53,636 nt of DNA from an uncultured Ruminococcus sp. (GCF_937915125.1 NZ_CALDMP010000013.1:1-53636), one strand, 5' to 3'; counted from the stretch's first letter, positions 32,705-42,090 are shown. Program-made: numbers and translations. The notes: generated from the sequence alone by a model not told the origin.

Positions 32705-33366
32705 GCGTCAGCCTCCTCCTGTTTTGCGCCGCATACTGCCGCATTGGGACAGGATGCACAGCCGATCTTCTTCGGGGGCTTTCTCTTCGCCAGCGCACAG
32801 ACAATGGCAATGACAAAGCCCAGTACCAGGAAGCCGCCTGCCGGCATGACAAACAGACTCATGGTGTGGTTCACCATACCCGGAACGGTCAGTCCGAACC
32901 ATGTGCCGGAGCCCAGGATCTCACGGACACTGCCCATGAGGAACAGCGCCAGCGTAAAGCCCAGACCCATGCCTGCGCCGTCCAGGGCAGACGCCAGGAC
33001 ATTGTTCTTGGATGCAAACATTTCCGCACGCCCCAGAATGATACAGTTTACGGTAATGAGTTCCAGGAATGCCCCCAGACTGGTGTACAGTGATGGCACA
33101 AAGCCGTGTACCAGAAACTGAATGAGGGTCACAAAGGATGCGATAATGACAATATAGCAGGGGAGCTTCACCTGTTCCGGAATCACCTTCCGCAGCAGGG
33201 AAATGACGATATTGGAACAGATCAGCACGAACATGGTGGAAAGTCCCATGCCGATGCCGTTGAATGCGCCGGTAGTTACCGCCAGTGTCGGACACATACC
33301 CAGCAATCCCACGAGGGTGGGGTTTTCCTGGATAATGCCCTTGGTGAATTCTTTTCCGTAATTCAT
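32701..33366 (-). CDS. rnfE: Rnf complex subunit E
   Basis: A 221-residue integral membrane subunit paired with RnfA. The conserved NPTLVGLLGMCPTLAVTTGAF segment near the N-terminus and ELITVNCIILGRAE in the centre are present. The C-terminal tail carries a short Cys-rich stretch (CASCPNAAVC) that could bind a metal, which is seen in some clostridial RnfE. Overlaps rnfG by 4 nt. Confidence 0.96.
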   Translation of the reverse strand: MNYGKEFTKGIIQENPTLVGLLGMCPTLAVTTGAFNGIGMGLSTMFVLICSNIVISLLRKVIPEQVKLPCYIVIIASFVTLIQFLVHGFVPSLYTSLGAFLELITVNCIILGRAEMFASKNNVLASALDGAGMGLGFTLALFLMGSVREILGSGTWFGLTVPGMVNHTMSLFVMPAGGFLVLGFVIAIVCALAKRKPPKKIGCASCPNAAVCGAKQEEADA

Positions 33367-33932
33367 GCGCCGATCACCTCCTGATTTGCGCTGACTGTTT
33401 CGAGTGCACAGTTGACGGCGGCTTTCATACCCTTGGAAGAATAGGTTGCGCCAGTGATATTATCCACGCCGTCCACAGCGGCAGCGTCAGTTAATCCCAC
33501 CAGCTTGTCTACCAGCAGTTCCGGATCGGATTCCACCTTGGTACCCAGACCCGGTGTTTCGGAGACGGAAACAAAGGAGACACCGGTGACAGCGCCGTCC
33601 TTGTCCACGCCGATAATGACCTGTAAGCCGCCTTTGTTATAGCCGTCTGCGGTAACGAGAACAGCCGCCTGTCCCTTTTCGTCCACATAGAGTGCCGAAG
33701 CAGCGGCTTTTTCGCCGTCTGCCGGGGTGAAATCGGTAATCTCTTCGAAAGTACCTGCATCCGGCAATTCCTGTAAGCTGGACTGGATAGCGTCTGCTTC
33801 CGCAGCGGCGATCTTGTCCTTGGTCACGCTGTTGGCAACTGCCAGCATACCGCAGCATACAGCGCAGATCAGTGCCAGTACCAGAGGTGGTACGATCATA
33901 TGTTTTGCAGAGGATTTTGCTGCATCAGCCAT
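33363..33932 (-). CDS. rnfG: Rnf complex subunit G (covalent FMN)
   Basis: A 189-residue subunit with one N-terminal membrane span and an outer FMN domain. The flavinylation motif is TGATYSS near the C-terminus, where ApbE would attach FMN to a threonine. The ATG at 33932 follows AAGGAGG. Its start overlaps the rnfD stop by 8 nt. Confidence 0.95.
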   Translation of the reverse strand: MADAAKSSAKHMIVPPLVLALICAVCCGMLAVANSVTKDKIAAAEADAIQSSLQELPDAGTFEEITDFTPADGEKAAASALYVDEKGQAAVLVTADGYNKGGLQVIIGVDKDGAVTGVSFVSVSETPGLGTKVESDPELLVDKLVGLTDAAAVDGVDNITGATYSSKGMKAAVNCALETVSANQEVIGA

Positions 33933-34917
33933 TGCTCTTCGCCTCCTTTTCCACAGGTTTTGCACCCAGGGGTTTCGTCATGGTGAAACGGTCGATATAC
34001 GGAGTCAGCAGGTTCATGAGCAGAATGGAGAACGAACAGCCCTCAGGCATATTGGCAAATTCCCGGATAACAAAGGTAAGTATGGCACAGCCCAGACCGA
34101 AGATCAGCTTGCCTGCGCCGGTCATAGGCGTGGTGACATAGTCTGTTGCCATGAAGAATGCCCCCAGGATCACGCCGCCGCTGAGGAGTGCGTAGAGCAC
34201 ATCGGTCATTTCGCCGCCGGTTGCCAGGACATAGCAGAGCTCCAGCACAGCCAGACCGCCCAGATAGGATACCGGCGTATGCCAGGAGATCACGCCGATG
34301 ACCAGCAGGAAAATACCGCCGATGAGCAGTGCCAGGGCAGAAGTCTCACCCAGAGAGCCACCCACATTGCCCAGGAACAGATCCAGCAGGTTTGCATCTC
34401 CCGATGCCAGAGGTGTTGCCCCGGTCACGCCGTCTGCCAGATTGCCCGATGAGGCGAACATACTGCCATCCTGGTAATAGAACGGTTTCACCCAGGTGGT
34501 CATGCTTTCGCCGCAGGACAACAGCAGGAATACACGTCCCGTAATAGCAGGGTTTGCGAAGTTGCAGCCCAATCCGCCGAACAGCTGTTTTACCACAGCC
34601 ACGGCGAAAATACAGCCAATGGCAGCCTGCCACAGGGGCAGCGTTGCCGGGAGATTCAGTGCCAGGAGCACACCGGTGAGTAGTGCGCTGCCGTCGGCGA
34701 TGGTGACCTCCTTTTTCATAAGCTTCTGACAGACCAGCTCCGTGAATATGCTGACAGCGGCACAGAATACCACCAGCAGCAGGGCACGGGGGCCGAAGAA
34801 CACAGTCGCCGCCACAATTGCCGGAACCAGCGCCAGCACCACCAGCAGCATAATTTTCTGGGTGGTCATACCGCTCCGCACATGAGGTGACGGTGATACG
34901 GTGAATAATGATGCCAT
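33925..34917 (-). CDS. rnfD: Rnf complex subunit D (covalent FMN)
   Basis: A 330-residue polytopic membrane subunit. It carries the second FMN attachment motif (VTGATPL, about residue 160), and conserved segments SPHVRSGMTTQKIM at the start and CNFANPAITGRVFL in the centre. It is separated from rnfC by about 190 bp that hold a repeat B copy, unlike the tight coupling of the rest of the operon. Confidence 0.96.
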   Translation of the reverse strand: MASLFTVSPSPHVRSGMTTQKIMLLVVLALVPAIVAATVFFGPRALLLVVFCAAVSIFTELVCQKLMKKEVTIADGSALLTGVLLALNLPATLPLWQAAIGCIFAVAVVKQLFGGLGCNFANPAITGRVFLLLSCGESMTTWVKPFYYQDGSMFASSGNLADGVTGATPLASGDANLLDLFLGNVGGSLGETSALALLIGGIFLLVIGVISWHTPVSYLGGLAVLELCYVLATGGEMTDVLYALLSGGVILGAFFMATDYVTTPMTGAGKLIFGLGCAILTFVIREFANMPEGCSFSILLMNLLTPYIDRFTMTKPLGAKPVEKEAKSNG

Positions 34918-34969
34918 GTTTTTTCTTCCTCCTTATTGTAAATGTGATATGCCAATTGTTTACGATTGA

Positions 34970-35075
34970 ACCCCTCAGTCACGGCTGCGCCGTGCCAGCT
35001 CCCCTTTCAGGGGAGCCTATATCGAGCCTCCCCTGAAAGGGGAGGGGGACCATTGCGCAGCAATGGTGGAGGGGT
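34970..35075. repeat. Repeat B copy 5, inside the rnf operon
   Basis: Closed by ACCCCTCAG and GGAGGGGT. It lies between rnfC and rnfD; its hairpins would sit in the middle of the operon mRNA. Confidence 0.93.
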
Positions 35076-35109
35076 ATTATACCAGTAAACAAAAGCGAAA
35101 CATCCATTC

Positions 35110-36396
35110 TCATTTCTTAATGCTTGACATGTAAAACGCCTTTGCCAGCTGATTATTTTCCGCCACAGGACGTTTTGCCGGACAGGCGTAGGTACAACAG
35201 CCGCAGTTCATGCACAGGGTAACTTTCAGCTTGCCCAGTGCATCGGCGTCCTCATTCCGGAACGCCTTTGCGATCTCCGTGGGCATGAGCCGCAGAGGAC
35301 ATGCCTGGACGCATCTGCCGCAGTGGATGCAGGCGGACGCCTTCGGGGAGACGAACTTCTCCAGCGCCAGAATAGCGTTGTTGGCTTTCAGCACCGGGTC
35401 TGCCGGGTCGGGGATGGCAATGCCCATCATGGGGCCGCCGTAGAGAAGCTTTTTCGCCCGTTCCATGTCGCACTGGGCAAAGTCCAGTACATCCTGCACA
35501 GGTGTTCCCATGGGTACCATGACATTGCAGGGCTTTCCTACTGCATCGCCGTCCACAGTCACCATACGCTGCACCATGGGCATACCTGTCTTGAGGTAAC
35601 GGCTCACAAAGGCAACAGAGGATACATTCATGACGATAACGCCCTGATCTGCCGGAAGCTGTCCCTCCATGACCACACGTCCCAGGGTATTATAAATCAG
35701 CACCTTTTCTGCACCTTGGGGATATGTGGTAGGCAATGTCACCACCTGGATCTCCGGGTGCGCCTTTGCCTTTTCCGTCAGGACACGGATGGCTTCGGGC
35801 TTGTTTGCCTCGATCCCGATCATGGCTTTGGGAATCTCCAGCCAGTGGAGCACCTGCAATACACCATCCAGTACTTCGTCAGGTGCTTCTACCATCTGAC
35901 GATAGTCGGATGTGATATACGGCTCACATTCCGCCCCATTGATACACAGGGTATCCACCTTCTGCTTGGGTGCAAGCTTCACGTGCGTGGGAAAGCTTGC
36001 GCCGCCCATGCCCACCAGACCGCTTTCCCGGATGGCAGCCAAAAAGCTTGCCTTGTCAGTAATTTCCGGGGGCTTCACATCGGGACAGACGGTCTGCTGT
36101 CCGTCCGTTTCGATTTCCACCATGGGACAGGTTCTGCCATTGGACATGCGGTAGGTGGAGATCGCCTTCACCGTTCCCGATACACCAGAGTGAATGGGTA
36201 CTGCCATAAAGGCATCTGTATCGCCGATTTTCTGCCCCACCAGCACCGTATCCCGTGGCTTTACCACAGGTGTACAGGGTGCGCCGATGTGCATACTCAT
36301 GGGAATCCGCACCAGCTTTGGCAGCGGCAGGGAAACAGATGCACTGTTCTCTGTGTTTTTATGGTGCGCCAGGTGGACACCATGCAGTTTTTTCAT
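35110..36396 (-). CDS. rnfC: Rnf complex subunit C (NADH-binding)
   Basis: A 428-residue peripheral subunit that exchanges electrons with NAD. The NADH/FMN region shows ESGLVGMGGASFPTHVK (about 128-144) and INGAECEPYITSDYR, and two [4Fe-4S] clusters follow near the C-terminus (CIHCGRCVQACP and CMNCGCCTYACP). It is the first rnf gene after apbE. GAGAGGAG precedes the ATG. Confidence 0.96.
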   Translation of the reverse strand: MKKLHGVHLAHHKNTENSASVSLPLPKLVRIPMSMHIGAPCTPVVKPRDTVLVGQKIGDTDAFMAVPIHSGVSGTVKAISTYRMSNGRTCPMVEIETDGQQTVCPDVKPPEITDKASFLAAIRESGLVGMGGASFPTHVKLAPKQKVDTLCINGAECEPYITSDYRQMVEAPDEVLDGVLQVLHWLEIPKAMIGIEANKPEAIRVLTEKAKAHPEIQVVTLPTTYPQGAEKVLIYNTLGRVVMEGQLPADQGVIVMNVSSVAFVSRYLKTGMPMVQRMVTVDGDAVGKPCNVMVPMGTPVQDVLDFAQCDMERAKKLLYGGPMMGIAIPDPADPVLKANNAILALEKFVSPKASACIHCGRCVQACPLRLMPTEIAKAFRNEDADALGKLKVTLCMNCGCCTYACPAKRPVAENNQLAKAFYMSSIKK

Positions 36397-36458
36397 AGGT
36401 TTTCTCCTCTCTTTTCATGCTTTCAGATTTTGACGATATTTTTTTGTTTATGTTGAAT

Positions 36459-36581
36459 ACCCCTCCACCGCCTGTCGGCGGTTCCCCTCCCCTTTCAGGG
36501 GAGGCAGATTTTCCGTGAATAATCACCTAATGCCTCCCCTGAAAGGGGAGGGGAACCATTGCACAGCAATGGTGGAGGGGT
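36459..36581. repeat. Repeat B copy 6, between apbE and rnfC
   Basis: Closed by ACCCCTCC and GGAGGGGT, with one CCGCCTGTCGGCGG and one CCATTGCACAGCAATGG hairpin. Confidence 0.92.
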
Positions 36582-36602
36582 TCTTTCACAAACAAAAATG
36601 TT

Positions 36603-37562
36603 TCAAATTGTCTCAAATTGCAGCCCATCGCTGATATACAGCGTTCCGCTTATGTCCTGGGCGACAATTTTGTAGTCCTCTGCCTGCAAATGGCGGTCAA
36701 TATGTTCCGTGCCCTCCAGCCAGATGAGGGTGGAGAGAAAATCCGACTGTAAGCCGCTGCCGCAGAATACGGTCACGGTAGTCAGATCCGACTCCGCCGG
36801 CATTCCGGTGACAGGGTCGAGAATATGACAATATTCCTTGCCGTCATCGGCGGTGAAATAGCGTTCATAGCCGCCGGATGTGGACAGGAAACAGGCTTCT
36901 GTAGAGACTGTCCCCAGAATGCCGTCTCCGTCCGGGTCACGGATCTCTACCGTAAAGGGTTTTCCGCCGGGCTTTTCGCCGTAAAACAAAATGGACGAGG
37001 TCATGGAAACTGTGCCGTAGCTCGTCTCCCCGGCTTCATCCAGCAGCTGCTTCACGCAGTCCAGCCCATAGCCCTTTGCCACCGCCCCGGCGTCCAGCTG
37101 AGCACCGTCTGTCAGAGTGACTGTGTCATTCTCCGCCGTCACATGGGCAGGGGAGACCGTGGGCAGAACCCCATCCAGCTCCGCCTGGGAGGGTACATGG
37201 GGTGTCTCCGTAGTGATACCCCAGAGCTTCGTCAGAGCGCCTATGGTAATATCCACCAGGTCGCCGTAGCGTTCGTTGTACTCCAGCGTCCGGGAAACCA
37301 GGTCGGATACATAGGCATTCCCCGACAGTGTGCCATCCCGGTTCAGCCGGGAAACAGCGCTGTCCGGGGCATAATTGTCCAGCGCTTTGTCCAGAGACTG
37401 GAGCAGCTGGGCAACCTCTTCTGTATCGCCGCCCTGGAGGGTCATAGTACACGCCGTATCCATGACCCACACCGTTTTTGTCCGGGTCTGTTCTGCCGGT
37501 GCGGCACAGGATGTCAGAAATACCAAAGGCAGAACAGATGAAAAAAGTTTTTTCCAAATCAT
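36603..37562 (-). CDS. apbE: FAD:protein FMN transferase
   Basis: A 319-residue lipoprotein: signal peptide with lipobox LTSC (Cys18). The ApbE fold shows DAGAVAKGYGLD (FAD and Mg region) and the C-terminal HILDPVTGMPAESDLTTVTV. It transfers FMN from FAD onto threonine in S/TGAT motifs, here RnfD and RnfG encoded downstream. The usual NLGGN segment is replaced by SMTSS, as in a Firmicute subgroup. It leads the operon. A 9-bp dyad lies at 37595-37624 upstream. Confidence 0.95.
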   Translation of the reverse strand: MIWKKLFSSVLPLVFLTSCAAPAEQTRTKTVWVMDTACTMTLQGGDTEEVAQLLQSLDKALDNYAPDSAVSRLNRDGTLSGNAYVSDLVSRTLEYNERYGDLVDITIGALTKLWGITTETPHVPSQAELDGVLPTVSPAHVTAENDTVTLTDGAQLDAGAVAKGYGLDCVKQLLDEAGETSYGTVSMTSSILFYGEKPGGKPFTVEIRDPDGDGILGTVSTEACFLSTSGGYERYFTADDGKEYCHILDPVTGMPAESDLTTVTVFCGSGLQSDFLSTLIWLEGTEHIDRHLQAEDYKIVAQDISGTLYISDGLQFETI

Positions 37563-37594
37563 AAAATAATGCTTTCCTTTATGGTCGGAACATG

Positions 37595-37624
37595 ATATAC
37601 TATACAGTGTACTTCATAGTATAC
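37595..37624 (-). promoter_or_regulatory. Dyad upstream of apbE-rnf
   Basis: ATATACTAT (37595-37603) and ATAGTATAC (37616-37624) form an inverted repeat overlapping possible -10 elements (TATACT, TATAGT on the minus strand). It is a candidate operator for the whole operon. Confidence 0.5.
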
Positions 37625-37755
37625 CTTTCGGGCAATTGTCCGATTTTTTCAAAAAACCCATTTCTCATTATAATACAAATCGACAGCATTGTAAACCGAA
37701 AAACATTGTCTTTTTTGAAACCAAATTATTTTTTGGATTTCCCTGAAAATAATAA

Positions 37756-37920
37756 GGGCATCTCTAAAAACCCCGAATCCGTCAGATGTGGTGCAGATTT
37801 GCGACAGATTCCCTTGCGGAAAAACGCAGGAATACTCGATGTATTTCAAGTTTTTCCACAAGGGAAGATGGCGTAAAGATGCGCCGCAGATGACGGGTGA
37901 GCGGGTTTTTAGAGGTGACC
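37756..37920. mobile_element. MITE-2, long copy (165 bp)
   Basis: Same ends as the 13283 copy (GGGCATCTCTAAAAACC and CGGGTTTTTAGAGGTGACC), with a longer centre containing a TTCCCTTG/CAAGGGAA inverted pair. Flanks ATAA and ACAA are nearly a duplication. Confidence 0.83.
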
Positions 37921-38011
37921 ACAAGATAAAAATCAATAATTTTCGCCAAAATAGGGAGTTGGTATTTCCTAACTTCTTATTTCGAATTGCAGACATAAGG
38001 AGGTCTTTTTC

Positions 38012-38629
38012 ATGAAAGGATATCGCATCAGCGTCATTCGCCACGGCAGAACAGCCGCAAACGACAAGGGCATTTACATCGGCAGAACGGACTATCCTCT
38101 GTCGGACAAGGGTGCGGCGGAGCTTGCCGGAAAAATGGACGAGTTTGTGTACCCCAATGTGGCACGTGTTTACAGCAGTCCTCTGCGGCGTTGTATGGAA
38201 ACGGCGGAAATTTTATTTCCCGATGTGCCGGTGCAGACGGTGGACAATCTCATTGAGATGGATTTCGGCGAATTCGAGGGAAAATCTGCGGATGAGCTGG
38301 TAAACCGGGAGGATTTCAAGGAGTGGCTCAAGGGCGGTGTGGACTGCCGTCCGCCCCAGGGCGAAAGCGTAAAGGAGATACAGCTGCGTATTTTCCGGGC
38401 GCTCCGGGAGGTTATCTCGGACATGATGCAGGAAGATCTGCTCCACTGCGCCATGATCACCCACGGCGGCATCATTGCCAATATGCTTGCCGGATTCGGA
38501 CTGCCGAAAATTCCGGCGCAGGAATTGCAGTGCCAGCCGGGAGAGGGCTTTGATATTCATATCACCGCAGATCTGTGGCAGCGCTCCCAGGCGTTTGAGA
38601 TATTGGGAATGACGCCGTATAATGCATAA
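38012..38629 (+). CDS. Histidine phosphatase family protein
   Basis: A 205-residue cytosolic phosphatase of the phosphoglycerate mutase-like superfamily. The phospho-accepting histidine is in VIRHGRTAAN (His11), with SSPLRRCMETAEIL and the second catalytic histidine in MITHGGII. The EMDFGEFEGKSADEL segment is typical of CobC/GpmB-like phosphatases, but no cobalamin genes are near. AAGGAGG precedes the ATG at 38012. Confidence 0.92.
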   Translation: MKGYRISVIRHGRTAANDKGIYIGRTDYPLSDKGAAELAGKMDEFVYPNVARVYSSPLRRCMETAEILFPDVPVQTVDNLIEMDFGEFEGKSADELVNREDFKEWLKGGVDCRPPQGESVKEIQLRIFRALREVISDMMQEDLLHCAMITHGGIIANMLAGFGLPKIPAQELQCQPGEGFDIHITADLWQRSQAFEILGMTPYNA

Positions 38630-38656
38630 TTACGCCGCTGACGGCAAGGAATGAAA

Positions 38657-38800
38657 TTGTAGGGGCGAACTGTGTTCGCCCGCCGGAAATGCCGGGAAAT
38701 AATCGGGCGAACACAGTTCGCCCCTACTACATTGTCACGTTTAAAACTTTACTTTCTGTCTGGAAATCAGAAACGTAGGGCGGGGGCTTGCTCCCGCCGT
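38657..38800. repeat. Repeat C cluster
   Basis: An inverted pair GTAGGGGCGAACTGTGTTCG and CGAACACAGTTCGCCCCTAC, then a GTAGGGCGGGGGCTTGCTCC unit. Confidence 0.88.
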
Positions 38801-38950
38801 ATTTATCTGAAATCTTCAATTGTAGTAAGATGAAGTTTTAAGTGGGACTATGTACTACAGTATTCCAGAAGAACTCAACCGAAACGCCATTGCATGAATC
38901 CCCCCAATCCTGCCATACTATTCCTGACAAAACGCACGGGAGGGAATGGA

Positions 38951-39748
38951 ATGCAGATATTGGAGGGACAGCGCTTTGCCGGAACGGTACTCCGGGAGAA
39001 CCGGCGGCTTTTGTGGGAGATTCCGGGACTATTGGTGCTGCTGGGTCTCATGCAGCTGCTGGAATGGTCGGCGGCGGTACTGTTATTGCGTATCCGCGGC
39101 GAAACGCCGGCGGCACTGATGGCAGAGGACGGCATACTATGGCGGCTGGTGCAGATATTCCTGGGAATTCCATGCGGTCTGGCGTGGATCTGGTGCAGCT
39201 GGACAGTATGGCTGCGCTGTACCCGTGCTGCGGGGATATTGCCGGAAAAACGGCATTATTCCAGGGGGAAAATGCTGCTTCTGGCGTTTCAGAACGAACT
39301 GATCCGGACGGTGCTGCTCCAGAGTGTGACGGTGTGCTTTTTCGGAGCGTACCGGATGTGGGAAACTGCGGCGCAGCACAGGGAAAGTGCACCTTGGTTA
39401 TTCGGCGCTGTGCAGCTGGCGGTGCTGGGCGTGGCGTGTTTTTGTGTGTGGATCTATGTGAGTCTGGGGCTTTGCTGTGTGCCGTTTGTGTGGTTTTCAA
39501 AGCCGGAGCTGCCGCTGTGGCGTATTCCGCTGCGTGCCATGGATGTTATGCGTGGGGGCAGACGGGAATTGCTGGGGATACTGGCGTGGTATACGATGCA
39601 GATGCTGCCCATTGTGACGATTCCATGGATTCTGCCCCGGGCAGGGGTAGCGGTGACGGTATTTTTCAATATCCGTGTGCGCATAGCAGAAGAAAAATAC
39701 AGCACGCCGCATTCTGTAACAATCAGAAAGTCACCTTCCCATTTATAA
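38951..39748 (+). CDS. Polytopic membrane protein of unknown function
   Basis: A 265-residue membrane protein with about five hydrophobic spans (for example LLWEIPGLLVLLGLMQLLEW, FGAVQLAVLGVACFCVWIYV). I do not recognise the family. The ATG at 38951 is chosen because GGGAGGG lies 6 nt upstream. It is followed after 72 bp by a pseudouridine synthase gene. Confidence 0.72.
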   Translation: MQILEGQRFAGTVLRENRRLLWEIPGLLVLLGLMQLLEWSAAVLLLRIRGETPAALMAEDGILWRLVQIFLGIPCGLAWIWCSWTVWLRCTRAAGILPEKRHYSRGKMLLLAFQNELIRTVLLQSVTVCFFGAYRMWETAAQHRESAPWLFGAVQLAVLGVACFCVWIYVSLGLCCVPFVWFSKPELPLWRIPLRAMDVMRGGRRELLGILAWYTMQMLPIVTIPWILPRAGVAVTVFFNIRVRIAEEKYSTPHSVTIRKSPSHL

Positions 39749-39820
39749 AAAGCTTCATTGCCGCCTGCGGCGATTTGGCTTTTAACATAACTTCTCGTGC
39801 AATAAGAAAGGATAAAACTT

Positions 39821-40678
39821 ATGGCGAATTCTTTGGTCTTTGTGGCGGATGATCTGGAACAGCCTATGACGGCGGAACAATTCCTGCGGCGGCACAAGGG
39901 CATCTCCCATCGGATGCTGGTGCGGCTGAAGCACACCCCCGGCGGCATCTGCTGCAACGGAAAACCCATCCGCACCATTGACCCCATATTTCCCGGCGAC
40001 CGCATCGTCCTCACCGAGCCGGAACATGCTTCAGAACTGTCACCATCACCCCATATTCACGTGCCGATCCTGGCGGAAACAGCGTCCTATCTTCTCTACA
40101 ACAAACCCCCTGGCATGCCAGTCCATCCCTCTCAGAGGCACCATGACGATACCCTGGGGAATGTCTTTGCGGCGGCATTTCCAACGCTGCCCTTTCGCCC
40201 TGTATACCGCCTGGACAGAGATACCAGCGGCATCTGCCTGATCGCAAAATCTGCCTATAGCGCAAAGCTGCTCCAGGGACAGATTCAAAAACGATACCTT
40301 GCCCTGGTCTGCGGTATTCTCACATCTCCCGGCACAGTGGATGCGCCCATTGCCAGGGAATCCGACTCCATTATCCGCCGCTGTGTCAGAGCAGACGGAA
40401 AGCCGGCAGTGACGCACTTTGTCCCTCTGGGCAATGACGGACAGTATACCCTCCTGGAGCTGACCCTGGAAACGGGACGAACCCACCAGATCCGGGTACA
40501 TATGGCACATGTGGGGTATCCGCTGGCAGGGGACTCCCTGTACGGCGGCGATCTGTCCCGGTTTCAGCGGCACATGCTCCACTGCACTTCGGTGGAATTT
40601 CCCGACCCGGATACCCATAAAAGGGTTTCCGTGGTCTGTCCGTGGGAGGAATTGCAGGGGAATCTTTTCGAGAAATAA
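39821..40678 (+). CDS. RluA-family pseudouridine synthase
   Basis: A 285-residue enzyme that converts uridine to pseudouridine in rRNA or tRNA. An N-terminal S4-like region (about 15-70) is followed by the catalytic motif RPVYRLDRDTSGICL (catalytic Asp in RLDRDTSG), and the later LETGRTHQIRVHMAHVGYPL box. The exact target site cannot be told from RluC/RluD/YtzG-type members. A GGGCTGTTGCA hairpin arm begins one base after its stop. Confidence 0.93.
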   Translation: MANSLVFVADDLEQPMTAEQFLRRHKGISHRMLVRLKHTPGGICCNGKPIRTIDPIFPGDRIVLTEPEHASELSPSPHIHVPILAETASYLLYNKPPGMPVHPSQRHHDDTLGNVFAAAFPTLPFRPVYRLDRDTSGICLIAKSAYSAKLLQGQIQKRYLALVCGILTSPGTVDAPIARESDSIIRRCVRADGKPAVTHFVPLGNDGQYTLLELTLETGRTHQIRVHMAHVGYPLAGDSLYGGDLSRFQRHMLHCTSVEFPDPDTHKRVSVVCPWEELQGNLFEK

Positions 40679-40679
40679 C

Positions 40680-40942
40680 GGGCTGTTGCAAAGGCAGTAA
40701 AATCCTGGTTCACAGATCGATGTGAGGATCGCACCGCACGGAAATCAATTTTATGTTTCAATCCAATCACCCCTCCACCATTGCTGCGCAATGGTTCCCC
40801 TCCCCTTTCAGGGGAGGCAGCTAGGGCTCCCCTGAAAGGGGAGCTGGCACGGCGTAGCCGTGACTGAGGGGTTCTTTCCTATAAAATTGATTTCCATGAT
40901 CGCACCGTGTTCCTGTTGGATTTTCACTGTCTGCAACAGCCC
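40680..40942. repeat. Large palindromic element enclosing repeat B copy 7
   Basis: GGGCTGTTGCA (40680-40690) and TGCAACAGCCC (40932-40942) are perfect inverted ends. Inside them, CAGTnAAAATCC and GGAAATCAATTTTAT are also inverted on both arms. Repeat B (40769-40872) lies at the centre. It looks like a terminator hairpin opened by nested insertions. Confidence 0.82.
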
Positions 40943-40947
40943 ATTCA

Positions 40948-42090
40948 TTAGCATTTCAGTGCCTTCTGATAATATCCCCGCATCTGCATCATCATGCCCT
41001 CAGATGAGAATGCCTTTGCGGCGGCACGGTTGTATGCACCCATTTGTTTCCGGAGAAGCCGGTTTTCTTCCAGCTGTGCAATGGCGTCTACACAGGACAC
41101 CACGAGATCACCCTTGAGGCAAAAGGCACCTTCGCCATTGTGGGCATAGCTCTTTGTACCATGGCTGCGCACGGTGATGAGGGGCAGTCCGGCTGCCATT
41201 GCCTCCAGTGCTGCCATACCGCAGCCTTCCCGGCGGGACGGCATACAGAAAATATCTGCCGCCCCCAACAGATCGGGAATATCTGTCCGATAGCCCAGAA
41301 GATGCACCCGTTCTGTGAGGTGAAGCTTCTGGGTGAGTTTTTGCAGGAACAGCATATCCGATCCCTCGCCGCAGATGACATAATGGAGATTTTGCAGATT
41401 CCGCAGACGTGCCATTGCCTGCAACACCACCCGGAGCCGCTTCTGCATCCGGAGCGTTCCTACAGAGAGCAATACAGCGGCATCCTCGGGAATATGCAGT
41501 TCCCGGCGCATCTCACTGCGGCTGCGTATAGGTGTGGCGTATTTGTCATAATCCAGTCCCACATCCGGCAGAGAGACCACCTTTTCGGCATGAAGCCGCT
41601 TTTCTGCATAGGCAGCGTCCTCGGGACAGACGGTGAACATCACATCGGTATCTTTGCTGTACCGCCGTTCCAGGGAGGAAAAAAACAGCCGTTCTGCCGG
41701 TACACAGCCACGGTATACCCGGAAATCGTGGGCAGTATAAAACACAGGAATCTGCCGCTTTCGTGCAGCCTTTCGTCCGTACATGCCGGCAATGGTGCCG
41801 TGACAGTGGAGCAGATCGGGCTTCAGTTCTCCCAGCAGTTCATCCAGCATCTGAAATGCTCTGTGGTTCCGGCGCAGCCCGTGGACGCTGTCGCAGAAGG
41901 GGAGATCATGCCAGATGAGCTTCGGATTGTTCTGATTAAATTCATGCAGTGCAGCCGGCGAAAGATTCGGCTGCTCCAGATTGCAGATCATATGGATCTC
42001 ACAGCCCAGGGTCTGGAGGGCAGTGAGGTCATTTTTTGTAAATTGTACCAGAGTGGCAGCTGAAGCTGCAAAGAGAACCACACGTTTCAT
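40948..42090 (-). CDS. GT4-family glycosyltransferase
   Basis: A 380-residue retaining glycosyltransferase of two Rossmann domains. The acceptor side includes LLHCHGTIAGMYG; the donor side shows LSVGTLRMQKRLRVVLQAM, VICGEG and the terminal EX7E-type box in SRREGCGMAALEAMAAGLP. It would add a sugar to a cell-surface polysaccharide or lipid. No other glycan genes are adjacent, so the substrate is unknown. Confidence 0.92.
   Translation of the reverse strand: MKRVVLFAASAATLVQFTKNDLTALQTLGCEIHMICNLEQPNLSPAALHEFNQNNPKLIWHDLPFCDSVHGLRRNHRAFQMLDELLGELKPDLLHCHGTIAGMYGRKAARKRQIPVFYTAHDFRVYRGCVPAERLFFSSLERRYSKDTDVMFTVCPEDAAYAEKRLHAEKVVSLPDVGLDYDKYATPIRSRSEMRRELHIPEDAAVLLSVGTLRMQKRLRVVLQAMARLRNLQNLHYVICGEGSDMLFLQKLTQKLHLTERVHLLGYRTDIPDLLGAADIFCMPSRREGCGMAALEAMAAGLPLITVRSHGTKSYAHNGEGAFCLKGDLVVSCVDAIAQLEENRLLRKQMGAYNRAAAKAFSSEGMMMQMRGYYQKALKC

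Noticed and set aside
38842..39852. 336-codon plus-strand frame overlapping the membrane protein
   Set aside because: Gly/Cys-rich nonsense composition; the other frame is hydrophobic with an RBS.
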